Shown here in pieces: positions 9,375 through 17,130 of a stretch of 64,000 nucleotides of DNA. Source of the stretch: Streptomyces roseifaciens (lineage in GTDB: Bacteria > Actinomycetota > Actinomycetes > Streptomycetales > Streptomycetaceae); assembly GCF_001445655.1 (NCBI RefSeq), contig NZ_LNBE01000006.1:62001-126000 (forward strand). The letters are read 5' to 3'. The position numbers and the translations under genes were made by a program. Under the pieces are notes generated by a model, which did not search any database, was not told where the DNA came from, and saw only the letters and a list, made by a program, of their open reading frames with translations. Every line of letters begins with the position of its first letter. The first letter of the stretch is position 1.

Positions 9375-10313
9375 ATGGACGCGGAGGCCACACGGTCCCG
9401 AAGCACTCTGCGCGAGGTACTCGCGAGCGGCGGACGCTCGCGCTCGTACTCCTTCGAATTCTTCCCGCCGAAGACGGCGGACGGCGAACAGACCCTGTGG
9501 GACGCCGTCCGCCGCATCGAGGCGGTGGCCCCGACGTTCGTGTCGGTGACCTACGGGGCGGGCGGGTCCTCGCGCGACCGCACCGTGGCCGCCACCGAGC
9601 GCATCGCCTCCGAGACCACGCTCCGGCCGGTCGCCCACCTGACCGCGGTCGACCACTCCGTCGCCGAGCTGCGCCACATCATCGGGCAGTACGCCGCCGT
9701 CGGCATCAGCGACATCCTGGCCCTGCGCGGGGATCCGCCGGGCGACCCGCAGGGGGAGTGGCGGCGTCACCCCGAAGGCTTCTCCCACGCCCGGGAACTG
9801 GTCGAGCTCATCAAGGACTCGGGCAGCTTCACGGTCGGCGTGGCCGCGTTCCCCGAGCGCCACCCCCGGTCGGCGGACTGGGAGGACGACATCCGCCACT
9901 TCGTGGCCAAGTGCCGGGCCGGTGCCGACTACGCGATCACGCAGATGTTCTTCCACGTCGAGGACTACCTGCGGCTGCGGGACCGGGTCGCCGCGGCGGG
10001 CTGCACCGTCCCCATCATCCCGGCGATCATGCCGGCCACGCACGCGCGGCAGATCCGCCGGTTCGCCGAGCTCAGCAACGCGGCCTTCCCGCAGGACCTG
10101 GCTGACCGCCTCACCCGGGCCGCGGACCGCCCGCAGATCGCGCACCGCATCGGTGTGGACTACGCGACGGACATGGCCCGCAGGCTCCTCGACGAGGGGG
10201 CGCCGGGGCTGCACTACATCACCCTCAACCGGTCCACGGCGACGCTGGAGATCCACCAGAACCTGGGCTTGGGCTTGGGCTCGGGCTCGGGGCGGCGCGC
10301 GGCTGCGGCCTGA
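9375..10313 (+). CDS. metF: 5,10-methylenetetrahydrofolate reductase
   Basis: A 312-residue flavoprotein that reduces methylene-THF to 5-methyl-THF, the methyl donor used by the MetH just upstream. Family motifs visible: YSFEFFPPK near residue 25, [26 protein letters not shown] and the late [19 protein letters not shown] segment, spanning the barrel. Start ATG 9375 is preceded by GAGGAAAGGAAGAG. The C-terminus ends in a low-complexity [10 protein letters not shown] stretch produced by a short DNA repeat, with no counterpart in the family core. It lies 90 bp after metH and 91 bp before ahcY, consistent with one transcript. Confidence 0.96.
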   Translation: MDAEATRSRSTLREVLASGGRSRSYSFEFFPPKTADGEQTLWDAVRRIEAVAPTFVSVTYGAGGSSRDRTVAATERIASETTLRPVAHLTAVDHSVAELRHIIGQYAAVGISDILALRGDPPGDPQGEWRRHPEGFSHARELVELIKDSGSFTVGVAAFPERHPRSADWEDDIRHFVAKCRAGADYAITQMFFHVEDYLRLRDRVAAAGCTVPIIPAIMPATHARQIRRFAELSNAAFPQDLADRLTRAADRPQIAHRIGVDYATDMARRLLDEGAPGLHYITLNRSTATLEIHQNLGLGLGSGSGRRAAAA

Positions 10314-10344
10314 CTTTCCTCTCTTCTCTTCCTTTCGTCTTTCG

Positions 10345-10389
10345 TTCAGTTCATTCGATTCATTCAGTTCATTCGGTTGATTCAGCTAA
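10345..10389 (+). repeat. Five 9-bp tandem units in the metF-ahcY spacer
   Basis: Five consecutive 9-mers of the type TTCAGTTCA (variants TTCGATTCA, TTCGGTTGA, TTCAGCTAA) fill 10345-10389, preceded by a pyrimidine-rich run. The stretch is strikingly AT-rich for this genome and lies directly upstream of the ahcY ribosome binding site. It might act as a leader element or may only be slippage debris. Confidence 0.85.
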
Positions 10390-10404
10390 ATCAGGGAGCT
10401 TTCG

Positions 10405-11826
10405 ATGGCACGTCCCGCTGCCCAGGATTCGGCCCAGGACTTCAAGGTCGCGGATCTTTCGCTGGCGGCCTTCGGCCGTAAGGAGATCACGCTGGCCGAG
10501 CATGAGATGCCCGGTCTGATGGCGATCCGCAAGGAGTATGCGGAGGCGCAGCCGCTGGCGGGTGCGCGTATCACTGGTTCGCTGCACATGACGGTGCAGA
10601 CGGCCGTTCTGATCGAGACCCTCGTGGCGCTGGGCGCGGAGGTGCGCTGGGCGTCCTGCAACATCTTCTCCACGCAGGACCACGCGGCCGCTGCCATCGC
10701 CGCGGCGGGCATTCCGGTGTTCGCCTGGAAGGGCGAGTCCCTGGAGGAGTACTGGTGGTGCACGGAGCAGGCCCTGACCTGGCCGGGCCACGCAGGTCCG
10801 AACATGATCCTGGACGACGGCGGTGACGCCACCCTCCTGGTCCACAAGGGCGCCGAGTACGAGAAGGCGGGCGCGGTTCCCGACCCGTCGACGGCCACCG
10901 ACGAGGAGCACGCCGCTGTGCTGCGTCTCCTGCAGAACAGCGAACTCAACTGGTCCGTTGTGGCGTCGGAGATCCGTGGTGTCACGGAGGAGACGACGAC
11001 GGGTGTGCATCGTCTGTACGAGATGCAGCGTGAGGGCACGTTGCTGTTCCCCGCGATCAATGTGAATGACGCGGTGACGAAGTCGAAGTTCGACAACAAG
11101 TACGGTTGCCGTCATTCGCTGATCGATGGGATCAACCGGGCCACGGATGTGCTGATCGGTGGCAAGGTCGCGGTGGTGTGTGGTTATGGCGATGTGGGCA
11201 AGGGGTGTGCGGAGTCGCTGCGCGGGCAGGGTGCGCGGGTGATCGTGACGGAGATCGACCCGATCAATGCGCTGCAGGCGGCGATGGACGGCTACCAGGT
11301 GACGACCCTGGAGGACGTCGTGGAGAGCGCGGACATCTTCGTGACCACGACGGGCAACAAGGACATCATCATGGCCTCGGACATGGCCCGGATGAAGCAC
11401 CAGGCGATCGTGGGGAACATCGGTCACTTCGACAACGAGATCGACATGGCGGGTCTGGCGAAGATCCCGGGGATTGTGAAGGACGAGGTGAAGCCGCAGG
11501 TCCACACGTGGACGTTCGAGGACGGCAAGGTCCTGATCGTGCTGTCCGAGGGTCGTCTGCTGAACCTGGGGAACGCGACGGGTCACCCGTCGTTCGTGAT
11601 GTCGAACTCTTTCGCGGACCAGACGCTGGCGCAGATCGAGCTGTTCACGAAGCCGGAGTCGTACCCGACGGATGTGTACGTCCTGCCGAAGCAGCTGGAT
11701 GAGAAGGTGGCGCGGCTGCACCTGGATGCGCTGGGTGTGAAGCTGACCGAGCTCCGTCCGGAGCAGGCGGCCTACATTGGTGTCCCGGTCGAGGGTCCGT
11801 ACAAGCCGGACCACTACCGCTACTGA
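10405..11826 (+). CDS. ahcY: S-adenosylhomocysteine hydrolase
   Basis: A 473-residue adenosylhomocysteinase that splits SAH to adenosine and homocysteine with tightly bound NAD. Motifs visible: [16 protein letters not shown] near residue 53, [20 protein letters not shown], the NAD loop [17 protein letters not shown], and the C-terminal YKPDHYRY typical of the family. Start ATG 10405 follows AGGGAG with good spacing. It closes the five-gene methyl cycle: SAH made by methyltransferases is recycled to homocysteine (to MetH) and adenosine (to the PfkB kinase). Codon use includes many GGT/CGT/GTG codons, as often seen in highly expressed genes. The stop lies next to a 12-bp tandem repeat. Confidence 0.98.
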   Translation: MARPAAQDSAQDFKVADLSLAAFGRKEITLAEHEMPGLMAIRKEYAEAQPLAGARITGSLHMTVQTAVLIETLVALGAEVRWASCNIFSTQDHAAAAIAAAGIPVFAWKGESLEEYWWCTEQALTWPGHAGPNMILDDGGDATLLVHKGAEYEKAGAVPDPSTATDEEHAAVLRLLQNSELNWSVVASEIRGVTEETTTGVHRLYEMQREGTLLFPAINVNDAVTKSKFDNKYGCRHSLIDGINRATDVLIGGKVAVVCGYGDVGKGCAESLRGQGARVIVTEIDPINALQAAMDGYQVTTLEDVVESADIFVTTTGNKDIIMASDMARMKHQAIVGNIGHFDNEIDMAGLAKIPGIVKDEVKPQVHTWTFEDGKVLIVLSEGRLLNLGNATGHPSFVMSNSFADQTLAQIELFTKPESYPTDVYVLPKQLDEKVARLHLDALGVKLTELRPEQAAYIGVPVEGPYKPDHYRY

Positions 11827-11862
11827 CACCGCTACTGGCACTGCTACTGGCACCGCTACTGA
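11815..11862 (+). repeat. 12-bp tandem repeat following the ahcY stop
   Basis: The ahcY terminal codons (TACCGCTACTGA) are followed by CACCGCTACTGG, CACTGCTACTGG and CACCGCTACTGA at 11827-11862. This is a stop-spanning tandem copy of the gene's own 3' end, analogous to the one after metH but unrelated in sequence. Confidence 0.9.
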
Positions 11863-11944
11863 CGCGTGGTCACCGAGTCGGCCGGCCTTCCTGGTCGGCC
11901 GACCGTTCTTTTCCGGCCCAAGAGTCGGAAAAGGGCTGGTAATG

Positions 11945-11964
11945 AAAACCATCTAGTTGGTTTT
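11945..11964. promoter_or_regulatory. ARE-like operator upstream of the TetR/ScbR-like gene
   Basis: The 20-bp near-palindrome AAAACCATCTAGTTGGTTTT has one mismatched pair, in a notably AT-rich island. It lies just upstream of a TACACT -10-like hexamer (11972-11977), so a bound repressor would cover the -35 region. Its AAACC...GGTTT arms resemble autoregulatory elements bound by gamma-butyrolactone-receptor-type TetR proteins. Autoregulation by the adjacent gene is inferred. Confidence 0.65.
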
Positions 11965-12069
11965 GTTTTGCTACACTTCTCACACGTTGAATACGGGTGA
12001 CATGTCCCCGTCCACTTCCCACATCCCCGCGTCGGGGCGCCGGGGTTCGAGTTCGCGCGGGAGTCGTCC

Positions 12070-12753
12070 ATGAGGAAGCAAGAGCGAGCAGAACGCACCC
12101 GCCGCGCACTGATCCACTCCGCCGCCGCCGCGTTCGACGAGTACGGGTACGCGAGTTCGCGGGTCTCGGGGATCAGCGCCAGGGCGGGGGTCAGCACCGG
12201 CGCGTTCCACTTCCACTTCGAGGACAAGGAGTCGCTGGCCGCGGCCGTCGAGTCCGAGGCGCGCGAGGCGCTCCTCACCATCACGCGCTGCGCGGACAGC
12301 AGCGACGAGCCGGCCCTGCAGGTGCTCGCGGACGCCTCCCACGCGATGGTGAGCCGCCTCCGCAGCGACCTGGTCGTGCGCGCCGGATTCCGTCTGAGCT
12401 GCGACGTCGCCGATGCGACGAGGCCCGACCTGCGCCGCCAGTGGCAGGACTTCGTACGGCGGCAGCTGGTGCGGGCGGGCAGCGAAGGGGCGCTCGCCGA
12501 AGGGGTGGCGCCGCAGGACGCGGCCACGGTCATCACGGCGTCGACGACGGGGCTGGAGGTGCTCGGCCGGGGCGACCAGGAATGGCTGTCCCGGGAGGCG
12601 GTGACGGCCTTCTGGCGGCTGCTGCTGCCCCGGCTCGCCGCGTCGCACATGGTCGGCCGGCTGGACCCGGCGGGGTCGGACGTGACGGCGGGGTACGGCG
12701 ACGCGTACGCGACCCCGCCGATGCCGCAAGCGGTGGAGCAGGCTGCGTCCTGA
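12070..12753 (+). CDS. TetR-family regulator, ScbR/ArpA (gamma-butyrolactone receptor)-like
   Basis: A 227-residue repressor-type protein. The N-terminal helix-turn-helix spans residues 8-55 (RTRRALIHSAAAAFDEYGYA...ISARAGVSTGAFHFHF); the FHFHFEDKESLA wording and total length match the ScbR/ArpA group of autoregulator receptors better than generic TetR. Start ATG 12070 has GGGAG about 7 nt upstream. It lies 243 bp after ahcY behind its own AT-rich promoter and palindrome. Receptors and pseudo-receptors of this type usually sit at edges of antibiotic clusters and control them. The ligand cannot be read from sequence, and a pseudo-receptor role is equally possible. Confidence 0.8.
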   Translation: MRKQERAERTRRALIHSAAAAFDEYGYASSRVSGISARAGVSTGAFHFHFEDKESLAAAVESEAREALLTITRCADSSDEPALQVLADASHAMVSRLRSDLVVRAGFRLSCDVADATRPDLRRQWQDFVRRQLVRAGSEGALAEGVAPQDAATVITASTTGLEVLGRGDQEWLSREAVTAFWRLLLPRLAASHMVGRLDPAGSDVTAGYGDAYATPPMPQAVEQAAS

Positions 12754-12885
12754 CCTCGGGGCGAGGCCGGGCCTGGGTGAAGGGGTGCTGGAAAGGCCCT
12801 GGAGGGGCTCTGGAATGGCTCTGGAGGGGTCCTGGAGCGGTGGTCGAGCCCGATCGCATAGCGTGACGAACTACCCCGTACATCC

Positions 12886-12916
12886 TTGACATACAAACTG
12901 GTCGGTTTGCTACGTT
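12886..12916 (+). promoter_or_regulatory. Promoter with embedded TetR/ARE-like operator
   Basis: TTGACA at 12886-12891 and TACGTT at 12911-12916 form a -35/-10 pair with a 19-bp spacer. The spacer holds CAAACTGGTCGGTTTG (12894-12909), an imperfect palindrome with the same AAAC...GTTT arms as the element at 11945. Transcription would start close to ATG 12923, giving a leaderless mRNA. Repression by the adjacent TetR protein is inferred. Confidence 0.7.
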
Positions 12917-12922
12917 CGCGCT

Positions 12923-13555
12923 ATGCGTCGGGGGTGTTCCGCGTGTGCCCTGCCGCTCATCCGCGAGGGCGCCCGCTGCGGTGCCCGTGGCTTCGAGGAG
13001 GCGTCGGTGCGAGCGTCGAAGGAAGAGATGACGGGGCCCGGTCTGGGGTCCACTTTCGCGGCCGCCCTGCATGACGGCCTGGCGCGTTACGGCTCGCTGA
13101 GGTCCTGGCGCGAGACGCCTGCTGCTCCTGCTGCCGCTCCTGCTGCTGCTCCTGCTGCGCACGCCGCTTCTGCCGCGTCCGCCCCGGCGTCCGAGCGGAA
13201 GGTTCCTGCCGCGGCCGCGCCGGATGCGGTGTCCGTCGCCGCGATGCTCGAAGAGGCCCTGCCGCCGTCCGCGCTGGCCGCGGTCGCCGGCGTGCTGCTG
13301 GAGTCCACCGCGCGGCAGATGCTGGGGGAGTCCGAAGCCGTCGGCGGCGACGAGGCGTTGCGCGCCCTCGGCATAGCCCAGGTGCTGGGCTACGCCACGG
13401 CGCGGGAGACCCGGGAGACCCGTGAGACCCGGGAGGCCAGGGAGGCCGCGGGGGCGGGGTCCGTGCCTCCCGCGGCCGTGTCGGCTGCGCTGCGAACGGT
13501 CAAGCAGTCGCTGGAACTTGCCGTGGGAGGCGCTACGGGCGCGGCCCGGGCGTGA
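12923..13555 (+). CDS. Unrecognised Ala-rich protein under a TetR-type operator
   Basis: A 210-residue product if it starts at the leaderless ATG 12923, or 175 residues from ATG 13028, which has GGAAGAG just upstream. I recognise no family. Visible features are an Ala/Pro-rich linker (about residues 68-98), a helical-looking Ala/Leu segment (about 107-155) and an RETRETRETREARE stretch produced by five 9-bp DNA repeats near 13405-13450. No membrane segment or catalytic motif is evident. Third-position GC supports coding. Its last 23 bp overlap the convergent monooxygenase gene. It is probably a target of the adjacent ScbR-like regulator. Confidence 0.55.
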   Translation: MRRGCSACALPLIREGARCGARGFEEASVRASKEEMTGPGLGSTFAAALHDGLARYGSLRSWRETPAAPAAAPAAAPAAHAASAASAPASERKVPAAAAPDAVSVAAMLEEALPPSALAAVAGVLLESTARQMLGESEAVGGDEALRALGIAQVLGYATARETRETRETREAREAAGAGSVPPAAVSAALRTVKQSLELAVGGATGAARA

Positions 13556-13883
13556 CCTCGTAGGCGAGGTAGGTCGGCGCCCCGGGCATGTTGATCTCGG
13601 CCTTGCCGGGCAGGTTCTCCAGCGCCTGCCGGATGGCGGCCATGCGGCCGTCGGTGTCGGAGTTCTCCACGAAGTTGCGGTAGTCGGCCTCGGTGGCCCA
13701 GTGGACGAGGTTCACGACGCGGGTGCCGTCCGTGCTGAGGTGGAACTGGGCCGAGCGGTATCCGGGGTGGAAGCGCACCCAGGTCTTCTGGATCTCGGTG
13801 AACGCCTTCAGGAGGGCGCGCTGCGTCTCGGGCCCGTCGACGGTGTAGTCGATGATCGAGTAGAAGCCGGATTCCTTGGTCAT
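13533..13883 (-). CDS. Antibiotic biosynthesis monooxygenase (ABM)-fold protein, SoxR-regulon type
   Basis: A 116-residue small ferredoxin-like fold protein of the ABM/ActVA-Orf6-like superfamily. It starts MTKESGFYSIIDYTVDGPE and includes an aromatic-rich WVRFHPGYRSAQFHLS strand region and a VNLVHWATEADYRNFVE helix. Such proteins act as cofactor-free quinone-forming monooxygenases or bind aromatic polyketides. The promoter has a SoxR box between -35 and -10 with 19-bp spacing. In S. coelicolor the SoxR regulon, induced by redox-active antibiotics, includes a monooxygenase gene of this general type (from memory). A role in handling redox-active metabolites is therefore likely. Confidence 0.8.
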   Translation of the reverse strand: MTKESGFYSIIDYTVDGPETQRALLKAFTEIQKTWVRFHPGYRSAQFHLSTDGTRVVNLVHWATEADYRNFVENSDTDGRMAAIRQALENLPGKAEINMPGAPTYLAYEVTPGPRP

Positions 13884-13933
13884 GGGTTCTCTCGCTCTCT
13901 CCCCCGCGTAGCCGGTGTGAGGCTTGTGATCGC

Positions 13934-13964
13934 ATCATCGAACCTCGACTTTGCTTGAGGTCAA
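13934..13964 (-). promoter_or_regulatory. SoxR box and 19-bp-spacer promoter
   Basis: On the minus strand TTGACC (13964-13959) and GATGAT (13939-13934) are separated by exactly 19 bp, the hallmark of MerR/SoxR-activated promoters. Spanning the spacer is ACCTCAAGCAAAGTCGAGGT (13961-13942), which has the CCTCAAG...GAGG arms of the SoxR consensus. It drives the ABM-type monooxygenase gene. Confidence 0.8.
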
Positions 13965-14095
13965 GGGGGCGCGGTGGCGTACGGCAACGATCCGGCCACG
14001 CCGTGCGCGGGCCGGGGCGGAGGTCCTCGGGCGGCGTCCCTTGGGTAGGTTCTCGGCAGCCGGGAAGGCCCATGCGAAGGGGGAGGTGGGTCGCG

Positions 14096-15481
14096 ATGTC
14101 GCGACTGCCGTACGTGCCGGGGTTCGCGCGTCCGAAGGCGGAGGGCGGGTCGCCGAAGGCCGAGGGGAAGGCGCTGCGGGAGCGGGTGCCGCGGTCCGCG
14201 CACGCGGAGTGGACCGCCGGGCCGCGCCGGCCGGACGCGGTCGCCGCGGTGGAGGCGTCGAACGCGGGGCGGCTGCCGGAGCTCACGCCGATACGGGTCG
14301 GCCGGATGGCCGCGTCCCCCTTCGCGTTCCTGCGCGGGTCCGCAGGGCTGATGGGCCACGACCTGATGGACTCGCCCGTGACCGGGGTCGGCGCCCAGAT
14401 CTGCGGAGACGCCCACGCCGCCAACTTCGGGCTCTACGGGGACGCGCGCGGCGAACTCGTCATCGACCTCAACGACTTCGACGAGACCCTGCGCGGGCCG
14501 TGGGAGTGGGACGTGAAGCGGCTCGCCGCGTCGCTGGTGCTGGCCGGGCGGGAGGCGGGCGCGGACGAGCCGACATGCCGGGCGGCGGCGCGGGACGCCG
14601 CCGGCTCCTACCGGCACACGATGCGGCTGCTGGCCCGGATGCCGGTCGCGGAGGCCTGGAACGCCATCGCCGACGAGCGGCTCGTCTCCCACGCGGACGC
14701 CCGCGAGCTGATCGGCACGCTGGAGCGGGTCGCGGAGAAGGCCCGGCGGAACACGAGCGCCCGCTTCGCGGCCAAGGCCACGGAGAAGACCGACGACGGG
14801 CGGCGCTTCGTGGACGCCCCGCCGGTGCTGCGCCGGCTGCCGGACGGCGAGGCGGGGGCGGTCGCCCTCGCCCTCGGCGACTACCTCGGCACGCTCCCGG
14901 AGGACCTGCTGCCGCTGACGGCGCGGTACGAGGTGCAGGACGTGGCCTTCCGCATCGTCGGCACCGGAAGCGTGGGGCTGCGCTCGTACGTGGTGCTGCT
15001 CCTGGACCACCGTGGCGAGCCGCTCGTCCTCCAGGTGAAGGAGGCCCGGCCCTCGGTCCTGCTGCCGTACGCGGAGAAGGCCGGCTTCGGCCTGCCGCCG
15101 GACGGGCACGAGGGGCGGCGTGTGGTGCTCGGCCAGAAGCGGATGCAGGTCGTCAGCGACGTGCTGCTGGGCTGGGCGACGGTCGAGGGCCGGCCGTACC
15201 AGGTGCGCCAGTTCCGCAACCGCAAGGGCAGCGTCGACCCGGCGGCCCTCACCCCCGACGAGCTGGACGACTACGCCCGCCTCACCGGCGCCCTCCTGGC
15301 CCGCGCCCACTCCCACACCGCGGACCCCCGCCTGATAGCGGCCTACTGCGGCAAGTCCACAGCCCTGGACGAGGCCGTAGCAGATTTCGCCCATACCTAT
15401 GCAAACCAAACGGAAGCAGACCACGAGGCTTTGACGAAGGCAATCCGAACGGGCCGAATAGCGGCGGAGGCGGGCGTCTAG
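14096..15481 (+). CDS. DUF2252 family protein
   Basis: A 461-residue member of DUF2252, a kinase-fold-like family of unproven function. Recognisable segments are FAFLRGSAGLM near residue 77, GDAHAANFGLYGD and DLNDFDETLRGPWEWDVKRLAAS (the phosphotransferase-like HGD/ND core), followed by RHTMRLLARMP and a C-terminal ALLARAHSHTAD. Start ATG 14096 was chosen because GGGAGG lies about 10 nt upstream and homologues start near MSRLPYVPGF. The frame is open further upstream, but that extension is Arg-rich and overlaps the SoxR-box promoter. The gene is monocistronic, followed by a 500-bp gene-free stretch. Confidence 0.9.
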   Translation: MSRLPYVPGFARPKAEGGSPKAEGKALRERVPRSAHAEWTAGPRRPDAVAAVEASNAGRLPELTPIRVGRMAASPFAFLRGSAGLMGHDLMDSPVTGVGAQICGDAHAANFGLYGDARGELVIDLNDFDETLRGPWEWDVKRLAASLVLAGREAGADEPTCRAAARDAAGSYRHTMRLLARMPVAEAWNAIADERLVSHADARELIGTLERVAEKARRNTSARFAAKATEKTDDGRRFVDAPPVLRRLPDGEAGAVALALGDYLGTLPEDLLPLTARYEVQDVAFRIVGTGSVGLRSYVVLLLDHRGEPLVLQVKEARPSVLLPYAEKAGFGLPPDGHEGRRVVLGQKRMQVVSDVLLGWATVEGRPYQVRQFRNRKGSVDPAALTPDELDDYARLTGALLARAHSHTADPRLIAAYCGKSTALDEAVADFAHTYANQTEADHEALTKAIRTGRIAAEAGV

Positions 15482-15976
15482 CGGGCGGGGCGCGGGGTGC
15501 GGGGCGCGGCGCGGGCGAGGCGGGGGGCGCGGGGCGCGGCGCGAGGCGTGGGGCGTGGCACGGGCGAGGCGCGGGCGAGGCGCGGGCGTGGCGCTCGACG
15601 CCGGGTCCGGGTCCGGGTCCGGGTCCGACGCCGGGTCCGGGGCCAGGTCCGGGGCCAGGTCCGCGGGCCTCAGGGCACGCCGGCCCCCGAGGCGAGAGCC
15701 GCAGGCAAAAAACTCCCGCCGCGACGGCGAGCAACCGAGACGGCGCATCCCGGCGGTGCCGGACGACCTGCTGCCGGGCGACCCGCTGCCGACCGGGTAC
15801 CGCCGGCAGCGGGCCGCGGTGGGGGCCCGCCCGTGGCGGGGCCCGCAGGCAGAAAATCCCGCCGGGCCGCGACCCGGTCGCCCGGCGACAAGGGCGAGGG
15901 CCGGGCCGCCCGGCACAAAACGGGGCGCGGGCCGAGGCGGCCGGGGAACCCTCCGGGAGGGAACTACGCTGGTCGG
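15482..15976. other. Gene-free GC-rich low-complexity spacer
   Basis: No convincing gene. The first part is made of GCGAGGCGCGGG-type runs and GGGTCC/GGGGCCAGGTCC tandem repeats (about 15600-15662). Two similar blocks (around 15697-15722 and 15843-15866) share a CGCAGGCA-A-rich-CCCGCCG core about 147 bp apart, suggesting an old duplication. Open frames here are Arg/Pro/Gly-rich shadows. Confidence 0.7.
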
Positions 15977-15979
15977 GTG

Positions 15980-16762
15980 ATGAATCCGGAAGCAGACACT
16001 TCCCGCCTGGAAAAGGCCGTCCGCACGGCCGAGACGGCGCTGATCGAGTTCGAGATCGCCGTGGAGACGTTCCGGGTGGAGGTGGAGAACTTCTCCCGCC
16101 TGCACCACCAGCGGCTCGGCCCGGTCTACGCCCGGCTCGACGAGCTGGAGGCGCAGATCGCCGAGGCCGTGGCCGCCCGCAGCGGCGACGCCGAGGATCT
16201 GCGCCGGGCCCGCGAGGCCCGGGCGCTGGTGCAGCCGCTGCCGGGCGTGGAGCAGCTCTTCGACGGCTGGCTGGACTCGGAAGGCCTCTCCCCGGAGGCG
16301 CAGGCGATGCTCACGGAGAAGCCGGTCCGCCCGCCGCGCCGGGTGCGCCCGAGCGACGAGGCCCGCAAGGCCTTCCGGGAGCTGGTCCGCGAGGCGCACC
16401 CGGACCTGGCGCGGAACGAGGACGAGCGGGTGCGCCGCGAGGCGTTCATCGTGCGGGTCAACGCCGCGTACGCGGACGGCGACGAGGCCCTGCTGCGGGA
16501 GCTGGCGGTGGAGTGGGCCGCGGGCCCGCCGCCGGAGCCCCGCCCGCTGGACGTGGCGGAGGAGCTCTACGCCCGCCTGGAGTGGCTGGCGCGGCGCAAG
16601 GAGATGCTGTCGGAGCTGGCGGCCGAGCTGGAGGGTTCGGCGATCGGCGCGATGCTGCGGATGGCGCCGGAGGACCCGGACGGTCTGCTGGAGGAGATCG
16701 CGGAGGGCCTGCGCGCCCAGGTCGCGGAGCGCGAGGCGCATCTGCGGGAGCTGGTCGGGTAG
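15980..16762 (+). CDS. Coiled-coil protein with a J-domain-like segment
   Basis: A 260-residue, charged, largely helical protein starting MNPEADTSRLEKAVRTAETAL. The first about 80 residues look coiled-coil-forming. Residues about 130-165 (KAFRELVREAHPDLARNEDER...FIVRVNAAYADGD) resemble a DnaJ J-domain, including an HPD tripeptide; the C-terminal third is again helical. A co-chaperone-like role is possible, but no family name is certain. A TACGCT hexamer (15965-15970) lies 9 nt before the adjacent GTG/ATG pair (15977/15980), suggesting a leaderless transcript. The open frame upstream is low-complexity and was rejected. Confidence 0.75.
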   Translation: MNPEADTSRLEKAVRTAETALIEFEIAVETFRVEVENFSRLHHQRLGPVYARLDELEAQIAEAVAARSGDAEDLRRAREARALVQPLPGVEQLFDGWLDSEGLSPEAQAMLTEKPVRPPRRVRPSDEARKAFRELVREAHPDLARNEDERVRREAFIVRVNAAYADGDEALLRELAVEWAAGPPPEPRPLDVAEELYARLEWLARRKEMLSELAAELEGSAIGAMLRMAPEDPDGLLEEIAEGLRAQVAEREAHLRELVG

Positions 16763-16772
16763 CGTCGTGGGC

Positions 16773-17120
16773 ATGAGCTTTGGTTCCGGTATTCCCGCGG
16801 TCGGCGTCGACGCCCTTTCTCCCGAAGACTTTCTGCTGGACGTCCGCGAGGCCGACGAGTGGGCGGCGGGCCACGCGGAGGGCGCGCTGCACATTCCGAT
16901 GAGCGACTTCGTGGCCCGCTTCGGCGAGCTGACGGAGAAGGCGCCCGACGGCGCCCGGATCAATGTCATCTGCCGTTCCGGCGGCCGGTCCGCGCAGGTC
17001 ACCGCCTATCTGGTGCAGCAGGGCCTGGACGCGGTGAACGTCGCGGGCGGCATGCAGGACTGGGAGGCCGCGGGCCGCCCGGTCGTGGCCGGCAACGGCA
17101 CCCCCGGCACCGTGATCTAG
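16773..17120 (+). CDS. Single-domain rhodanese-like protein
   Basis: A 115-residue rhodanese-homology domain. It has LLDVREADEWAAGHAEGALHIP near the N-terminus and the active-site loop CRSGGRS with Cys67, which in active members carries a persulfide. It would act as a small cytoplasmic sulfurtransferase or persulfide carrier. Start ATG 16773 lies just after a TAGCGT hexamer (16760-16765) with no ribosome binding site, indicating a leaderless mRNA. It begins 10 bp after the J-domain-like gene and converges on the acyl-CoA dehydrogenase gene, separated by 10 bp. Confidence 0.92.
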   Translation: MSFGSGIPAVGVDALSPEDFLLDVREADEWAAGHAEGALHIPMSDFVARFGELTEKAPDGARINVICRSGGRSAQVTAYLVQQGLDAVNVAGGMQDWEAAGRPVVAGNGTPGTVI

Positions 17121-17130
17121 CAGCCCCGGT

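Noticed and set aside
5694..10256. 1520-codon open frame on the minus strand opposite metH and metF
   Set aside because: Shadow of high-GC coding sequence: Arg/Gly/Ala/Asp-rich, no domain, and the plus strand encodes full-length MetH and MetF.
10314..10404. Possible SAH riboswitch before ahcY
   Set aside because: The spacer is mostly a pyrimidine run and 9-bp repeats with no compact pseudoknot-like fold.
15497..15976. N-terminal extension of the J-domain-like protein through the low-complexity spacer
   Set aside because: Extension is pure Arg/Gly/Pro repeat; a promoter-like TACGCT and GTG/ATG pair at 15977-15982 give a better start.
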